The notes under the pieces are model-generated. The model searched no databases. It saw nothing but the letters and a program-made list of their open reading frames with translations, and was not told where the DNA came from. 64,000 nucleotides of DNA from Gordionus sp. m RMFG-2023. Taxonomy: Eukaryota; Nematomorpha; Gordioida; Chordodea; Parachordodidae. Where the stretch lies: contig NC_088775.1 of the NCBI RefSeq assembly GCF_954871325.1, positions 73,633,561-73,697,560 of the forward strand, given 5' to 3'. A program made the translations under genes and the position numbers. Below, piece by piece: positions 57,834-64,000 of the stretch (the stretch's first letter is position 1; each line of letters starts with the position of its first letter).

Positions 57834-59776
57834 ATTTATATTGTTGACCACTTGACCATCTCCCCTAACTATTTTCAAATAATTGTCTAAGTTTTTCTCT
57901 AAAAATCGTTCCTAGACTAAACAAATATATAACAGGAGTTCTTGATATTAGTGGGACATTATATTTAAACAAGAGATTTTAAATTTGGTAAAAAAAAGTA
58001 TAAAGATTATAAATGAAATATATATTTTTATAGCTTATAAAAGTTAAATTGAAAATAACTAGTTATTATGTCGTTATATTCCATAAACTATAACTAATTA
58101 GCATTACAAATTTTTGCTAGTATTAATCATTAAAAGAGTTGGAATATCTAAAGGTTTAATATAAAATTTAGAAACATTGACTAAATAATCGACTAATATC
58201 TCAAGTCTGTTAATTCTTCTGCCTAACATGTATGATAAATATTCAAATTTACATGTAAAAAGTAGGACTAGGATAAAAATTTAAGGGTACGGTGCAGAAT
58301 ACAAAGCACATTGAATAATTTAAAATTATGAATAATCATTTTACTAAAAATTTAGTTTGGGTAAAAATGAAAATAAAACAAAGTTTGCAATTAATTAATA
58401 TATTATATATCGTGTTTTTATAAAGCCTGCTCATAATTAACAGTATCTACCCCATTAATTAAGATCCCTTTCTAATCAAGAAATTCCTAAAAATAGACAT
58501 AGGGAAATTGTCTGTGATAGACATAACTGTTCAAGGGTGTCCTATTCCAACCTGCCTTTACTATCACTTATTATAAGAGCTAGTATTTATAAAAATTACT
58601 AAATTTGGAAGGTTTTTTTTGTTCTTAGTTACTTTGTATAAATATATTTAAATGTCTTTACCCTTAATCACTTATTTTTCTTTTACTTTTTCCTTTTTAC
58701 TTTCTTCTTTATTTTGTTTTTTTCTTATACTAAAAAGGCAGTCGACAATAATTTTTGAATAAAATAATATTCTAAAAATTGGAAGGAAGACAATTATAAT
58801 TATTTCATTTCTTTTCTCTTTATATATGTACTATAAAATAAATATAAATTGATTAATAATATAATTAATCTAATAACATGTACTATAAAATAAATATAAT
58901 TGATTAATAATATAATTAATCTAATAACAATTTTTATATAAATCCTTTTAAATCCTTTTAAAATAAATTATAATATATTAAAAGAATGATTGCGCAAAAT
59001 AATCAAAAAATTCATCACCAAAAATGTATTCACAATTTAACATAAAAAAACGACCCACATAAGAGTATTAATAATAATACTTTCTCTTATGATAAAAACG
59101 ATTCGTTATGTGAATATGGAGGGTGAGCTTCCATTTGGTAATAAAATTATTTCATTTTCTTGAAGGCAGGCATTCCTATTTTTTATAGGCCAGAATATTC
59201 TCTCGAAAAATGTATAATTAAAAAAAGGTTTGATATTATACCCGTCAAACGAAGTGTTTTATGCTTAGTTTATTTAAATACCATTTATAAATGGAATTAC
59301 TATAATTAATGGCAATTACCAATCAAATAAATATTGTGCTAATGATAAATTTATAAAAATCAATTTAAATTGTCAGATATTTTAAAAATTCTAAATTGTA
59401 ATTCCTGGAAATAAATTTAAAAAAATGTTAATAAGAATTTTATAATAAAATAAGAAATATTTCGTTTTTAAATATATCTGACAGGAGTTATTAAAAAACC
59501 CAGTCACCACTTCACCCCATAAAATATTAGAATCCTACAAATAAATTTTTTTTTATTATATTAAAATCATTATTAACGCAAACCAATTATTAAAATTAAT
59601 AGAGTTGTAACCCTTTTAAAGTGATATAATTAAAATTTTTTAAAGTAATATAGTTATAATCCTGATAAGTTTTTTTTTAATCATTAGTGAGGTGAAAAAA
59701 TTATTTATTAAAAAAAGCTAAGAGTATTATTTATCAAATCAGAATCAAAATAATATATAAAGAAATATAACAAATT
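57834..59776. other. Gene-free stretch
   Basis: AT-rich, no coding frame. It contains a tandem doublet of about 50 bp (58,826-58,928; TACTATAAAATAAATATAA ... TAATCTAATAACA). The 3' flank of the FEM-1-like gene lies at the right edge. Confidence 0.5.
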
Positions 59777-60901
59777 TTAATGAATTTTTATCATATGTTC
59801 CATAAATTTAGGTATGTCAAAGGCTGTTTTGTAATTATCTTTGTATTTTGATATAGCACGTGAACATATACAACTTAGTTTGCTAGGTGTTTTACATTCT
59901 AATATAGCTTCTGCGATGCCTGTTTCACTGAGATCAATGGGTTGATAACCATGTAGATTTTTAGCATCTATATGAGCTCCATTCTCAATCAAGGTCAATA
60001 ATATATCTGCTATGGCTAAACAATAATCTAAGGATTTCCCAGAATCTTTACAGGATACCATGGATATAATGTGCAAGGGCGTGTTTCCATTTACATCTGT
60101 GCTATTAGGGTCGGCTCCACATTTTAACAAGAGAGTGGTTGTTTCATTACAAGGAAATAATAAAGGAATAGTAGAACCTATTGGGTAATGGATCATTGGA
60201 TGTGAGGCTTCATTTCGATTGTTAAAATTAACCAGGGCCTTTTTGCACAAAAAAGTTTCCGCTTCGGTAAATGTGCCAACGGCGATATGCAAAAGACTTG
60301 AACCATTTCTGGTAGAAAAATTCTGCTTTAAAATTCGAAATAGTAAATTTTGTATAATTTTAATCTTCGTTTCTGATATGTAAAATTGTGTTTTTGCAAT
60401 TAAGAAAATCAAAGCCGTCATATTATGAAGAATGTACTCCATGCCCTGCGATAAATTTTCTCTCATAAAAGTATTCATATATATGTTAGTGGTATTTGAA
60501 CTAGTAAAAGATAACATATTATCTTGATAATAGATTAGTTCCCTAAACATTAAATAAAGGCTTTCTATTGCTATATCCACGTGAATAGTGTTGAAAAAAT
60601 GTAAACATTCCGATAAAAATATTGTTATATTACCGAATAATGCGCCTGAAAAGCATCTCCTATTTTTTTGACAATAGAATATGTATCTCATCCATTCCGA
60701 TAAAAGTCTTTGTAAAACTTTGCTGATTATTTCGGGATTTATTCTAGTTTCTTCACTCACGCTAAATATTTGACCCTCCTCGAAATGAACAGTGGATCTT
60801 TGATCGTTTCCTGTATGTTCCTCGCAAAATTTGAATAATTTGTCAAAAAATGTAAAATCTTCAGGAATTTCTAATAACGCGTTTAAATTTGAACAGTCCA
60901 T
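59777..60901 (-). CDS. FEM-1-like protein, C-terminal part
   Basis: One open frame from ATG at 60,901 to the stop at 59,777-59,779, 374 residues (the frame is open for nine more codons upstream). In the numbering of the longer frame, residues 209-217 read GSSLLHIAV, 270-288 CGADPNSTDVNGNTPLHII, and 316-337 NGAHIDAKNLHGYQPIDLSE, the late ankyrin-type repeats of FEM-1. The tail (348-383: LSCICSRAISKYK ... DIPKFMEHMIKIH) matches the FEM-1 C-terminus, where animals have RTLxEFVxxH. FEM-1 proteins are substrate receptors of CUL2 ubiquitin ligases that bind C-terminal degrons through N-terminal ankyrin repeats. Those N-terminal repeats are absent here: either they are on exons not seen, or the gene is truncated. 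The ATG at 60,901 would lack the degron pocket. Confidence 0.82.
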   Translation of the reverse strand: MDCSNLNALLEIPEDFTFFDKLFKFCEEHTGNDQRSTVHFEEGQIFSVSEETRINPEIISKVLQRLLSEWMRYIFYCQKNRRCFSGALFGNITIFLSECLHFFNTIHVDIAIESLYLMFRELIYYQDNMLSFTSSNTTNIYMNTFMRENLSQGMEYILHNMTALIFLIAKTQFYISETKIKIIQNLLFRILKQNFSTRNGSSLLHIAVGTFTEAETFLCKKALVNFNNRNEASHPMIHYPIGSTIPLLFPCNETTTLLLKCGADPNSTDVNGNTPLHIISMVSCKDSGKSLDYCLAIADILLTLIENGAHIDAKNLHGYQPIDLSETGIAEAILECKTPSKLSCICSRAISKYKDNYKTAFDIPKFMEHMIKIH

Positions 60902-60928
60902 ATAATATATCTCTGACTTCGCAACCAA

Positions 60929-61829
60929 TATTCATTTCATTTATATTCTTTATATTATAATATGTAATATATTTATTAATACTTAAAATTCTTTATAACA
61001 TTAATTTTAAATTAAACATTATTAATGCAATTTGTATTATGTGCATTGGCTTAGCTATGACGTTTGTCGTAAATTTAATCTTGGAAATTTCATCATCCTA
61101 CGTGAAAATAGTAACTATTTATTATTGTCTAAAAATTTTTAATAGCAATTCTTCATTGTGATTAAGTTTGTTATAGAATTAGGATGTTTGCGAATTAAAT
61201 AAACTAACAGGTTTAAATTTTTAGAATTACTTGTGAAAATTTAGTTATACTATCAAAAAGGAATATAATAAAAATAAACTTAACATAAGATCTAGAAATT
61301 CGATGGATTTAATTCTTGGGAAGCAACATGCTCCAATAATACATAAATATCCAAGTGGTGATTAAAACATTTTTTGAACCATTCGTATAAATAAAAATGT
61401 AAATAATTGCATACATACTGTTATATTTGAATGGTCAAGCTGAATATATATTATTGTTTGTCATTGAATATGTATGTATAGATTATTTGATTAGTTAACA
61501 TATTTAATTATTATGTAACTGTAAATTCGCGTTATCATTTGAATATACTTTTATATCAATTTTGTTTAAAACTATGGTTCCTAAAAAGGAAAAATAGTCA
61601 AATTTAAAAATATTGATTTGTATATTCTGTCTAAGGAATAGGAATTGCTTAGGTTCAAGTGTTTGTGAATTAATTTTGTATTTTGAGAGAGAAATTTTAA
61701 TTCAATTACTATCACTATTAAATTCATTTCACTTTAAAGTCATTTGTTAATTCAAATTAGTTACTAATTCGTTTAAGTCTTAATATAGCAAATTGGCCCT
61801 GCGAATAAGATAAATAAGAATATACAAAT
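60929..61829. other. Upstream of the FEM-1-like gene, no exon seen
   Basis: Very AT-rich. I looked on the minus strand for ankyrin-repeat exons of the missing FEM-1 N-terminus and saw none; its promoter may lie here if the short form is complete. Confidence 0.4.
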
Positions 61830-62227
61830 TACACTATATGAGGGAGGAATTAGAGACGTATATATCTCGGTTTAAGAATTTCTATGTAGCCGTAAAAAAT
61901 TACAGATTTGATCCTTTAATTAGCTTAGGAGACTAAACCTATTCAATAATGTACGCTATTTCTTTACCAATTAAACCAGAGAAGGAATCGTTAATTGAGT
62001 TGATAGAAATTCTCAAAAAATACCTGAGTCCTAGGACCAATTAATACAAAGGTCGAAATTTGCTGTGTCGAAACAAGAGAAAGTTGAATCCATATTATAA
62101 TTGGCACAAATATTAAAACATTTATACATTAATGCTCGTTTGAAGATACGCTGAACCATCCCCTAAGCGATTGGTTTATTGCAGATGTGACAGATTGATA
62201 TTACCTCACGTTTATTAGCCACTGAGA
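61830..62227 (+). mobile_element. Ty3/gypsy gag fossil
   Basis: A plus-strand gag remnant (near its start MREELETYISRFKNFY; near its end ITSRLLATETAS, a stretch common in gypsy gag). It is broken, with several breaks, and is cut by the hAT that begins at 62,228. The rest of the element is not recognisable nearby. Old. Confidence 0.6.
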
Positions 62228-63186
62228 CAGCGTCTACATGAGCGGGAGGAATAGGAACATTTTGCATCCCATTTTTTGAGGGAATAGGGGGTAAGCTGCT
62301 TCAATGGGGGTAGGATAAATTTTTTTGGGGTTATCTATTAAATTTTGAGATGAAATAGGACAAAATATATTGCTGTAAAAATTAATATTTTTATTATAGT
62401 ATTATTATAATACAATTCATCGACCAAATCTATATATTGCAAACAATCATACACATTGTTTTCCAAATAAACCAGTGGCGTAGCTAGGAATTTTCCTTAG
62501 AGGGGGTCCATACATATAAAAGCTGGGTGGCTTCGCCCCCCCCCCTTCGGCCCTTTTGACCGGCCTTCGGCCGGGTTTATTTTACAAATCATAACCATAT
62601 CTTCGATAATATATAATAAATATATTTTTTAAATGCATCAATAATATGTTATTATAATTTATTAGATTATTCTCAATGACTTTATAATAATACTATCCAG
62701 AATAATTTCAATAGTAATATAATATCCTTCCACAAACATCAAAACCAGAAAAATATAATTCATATAAAATCACTTTTAAGTCTTTTGAACGTATAATCTA
62801 AAAAAAAAATTTGCTCTGGGAGGGGTCCAAACCCGAAAACCATCCCCGTAGCTACGCCACTGAAATAAACTATCCTTTTATATGTAATTTAAAAGGTTTA
62901 GATATTTCAGCAAGCTCATAATGCCTATATAATTAATTCATTGTAAATAATGGAGGTTTTAATTGAATTTATTATCTAAAAAATAAATTCTTTATATTCA
63001 CAAAATATCGATAGATAGATTAATTTAAGTTATCCTTTACAAATTCTTTGAAAAGAGTATCAATAAATACATAGGTATAATAATAAAGAAAAACCGCCGC
63101 TGAAGGCGGCGAAATTTTTTAGGGGGGTAGGTAATGATTTTTGAAGGGGGTTTGCATCCAGTGAAAATCCTGTCATGTAGACGCTG
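62228..63186. mobile_element. hAT element with exact target duplication, carrying a nested hAT
   Basis: Terminal repeats CAGCGTCTACATGA (left) and TCATGTAGACGCTG (right) are exact inverted 14-mers. CACTGAGA flanks both sides (62,220-62,227 and 63,187-63,194). Subterminal TTTGCATCC/GGATGCAAA inverted motifs. A GC hairpin CCGCCGCTGAAGGCGGCG lies at about 63,093. The 959 bp include another hAT at 62,473-62,862. Non-coding. Confidence 0.93.
62473..62862. mobile_element. hAT MITE nested in a hAT
   Basis: Terminal repeats CAGTGGCGTAGCTAGG and CCGTAGCTACGCCACTG are near-exact. AAATAAAC flanks both sides (62,465-62,472 and 62,863-62,870). Inside the left end are a poly-C tract and the hairpin GGCCTTCGGCC, as in the element at 16,444. 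390 bp, non-coding. Confidence 0.95.
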
Positions 63187-63669
63187 CACTGAGATATCGC
63201 TGTAGCACGAATATTATTGTATTAAAACTTAGCAAAATAAGAGATAATATCTATCTATAATAAATAGAATAATTGCAAACACAATATTTATTCATAACAC
63301 ATATAAAAAAAGGCAAGATATAAAATATATATTAATCTGGATATCACATTATGAATGATTCTATGGGTGGTAGGTAATTTACTTTGCTCATTATTATATT
63401 AATTTATAAATATATATAAATTATAACCATATCTAATTGGCGTACATATATAATAATAATGAATAATTAGTATATTATAATATATTTCTACATCTCCTTT
63501 TCATTAACTGAAAGGAAACCTACATCTCCCAGAAGCATCCACGACTTAAAGTTCTCCTAAAAAATCTTGTCTTTGGTCTCCATTTACCTTTACCGTGTGG
63601 TATTAGCTTTTTTAACAACTCTCCCCCCAATTAAAATTTTGATCTATCAAAAGAGTATCAATATTAGCT

Positions 63670-63825
63670 GTCTTGATATTGATCTCGCCTGGAGTATCAA
63701 TATCGTTTTTCTTGTTGATTGATCTCCCACCGGAGTATTGTTATCGAGGGCATTGTATGCTTGATCTCCAACCTGAGTATCAATCTCGATGGATCTCCCA
63801 TCGGGGTATCGTTATCGAGTCCATT
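63670..63825. repeat. Degenerate tandem repeat, GATCTCCCAYCGGRGTATC units
   Basis: Four units of about 30-50 bp, each with GATCTC, a short GC-rich piece and GTATC followed by ATCG. It may belong to an LTR or to the flank of the gypsy fossil upstream. The plus-strand open frame across it is a by-product of the repeat. Confidence 0.6.
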
Positions 63826-64000
63826 TTAGTGGTTGACATTGTACCTGAACGGCTCACGAGGTCACCGGTTATCCTAGAGCTGACCAAGAGATCGCCATCA
63901 TCCTAGGATGGCCCATGAGGTAATCCCTATCCCTACATCGCATAAGATGTCACCATTAGTCCCTTAACCCAAATACGGCTACATCTGGCTATTGGAAGTC

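Overview
The window is AT-rich eukaryotic DNA with spliced genes, and it is very probably animal. The evidence is a FEM-1-like gene (a family known from animals) and a long gene built from fucolectin-type (FTP/F5-8C-like) lectin exons, immunoglobulin (Ig) exons, one membrane helix and a tyrosine-rich tail, joined mostly by phase-1 introns. The rest is dominated by hAT DNA transposons and their deletion derivatives. Many of these end in poly-G or poly-C tracts that stand out against the AT background. I cannot assign a phylum.

Layout. 0-7 kb: the last exon of an unrecognised gene (+), a hAT relic (-), a tRNA-like fragment, a short ORF (-) and a two-exon orphan gene (+). 7-12.6 kb: no gene, several MITE-type repeats. 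12.6-22.8 kb: a nested stack. A hAT is split by an old Ty3/gypsy element. One gypsy LTR is split by a 4.8-kb block holding a complete-ended hAT and a small tail-anchored-protein gene, which is itself hit by another hAT derivative. 22.8-25 kb: non-coding repeats. 25.1-53.9 kb (+): the lectin-Ig receptor gene(s), with introns swollen by hATs, a long-TIR element, a young non-autonomous LTR element and a LINE. 54.5-57.8 kb: two hATs. 59.8-60.9 kb: a FEM-1-like gene (-). 61.8-64 kb: a gypsy gag fossil cut by a hAT that carries another hAT, then a repeat array.

The most interesting signal is the run of lectin and Ig exons on one strand. Exon phases agree within four blocks: FTP first-half exons (26.2 to 28.3 kb), FTP exons at 28.5-28.8 kb, the last FTP exon through two Ig exons (42.0-46.0 kb), and last Ig to membrane helix to tail (52.3-53.9 kb). 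Taken together they suggest a surface receptor with several FTP lectin modules outside, Ig modules near the membrane, and a short cytoplasmic tail rich in tyrosine. Joining the four blocks into one transcript is inference.

The transposons give a relative chronology. Two copies of one hAT (32.4-38.0 and 54.5-56.5 kb) share the same internal MITE at the same codon region, while two related copies (17.0 and 21.8 kb) lack it. Target-site duplications were read directly for hATs at 13.4, 16.4, 47.6, 62.2 and 62.5 kb.
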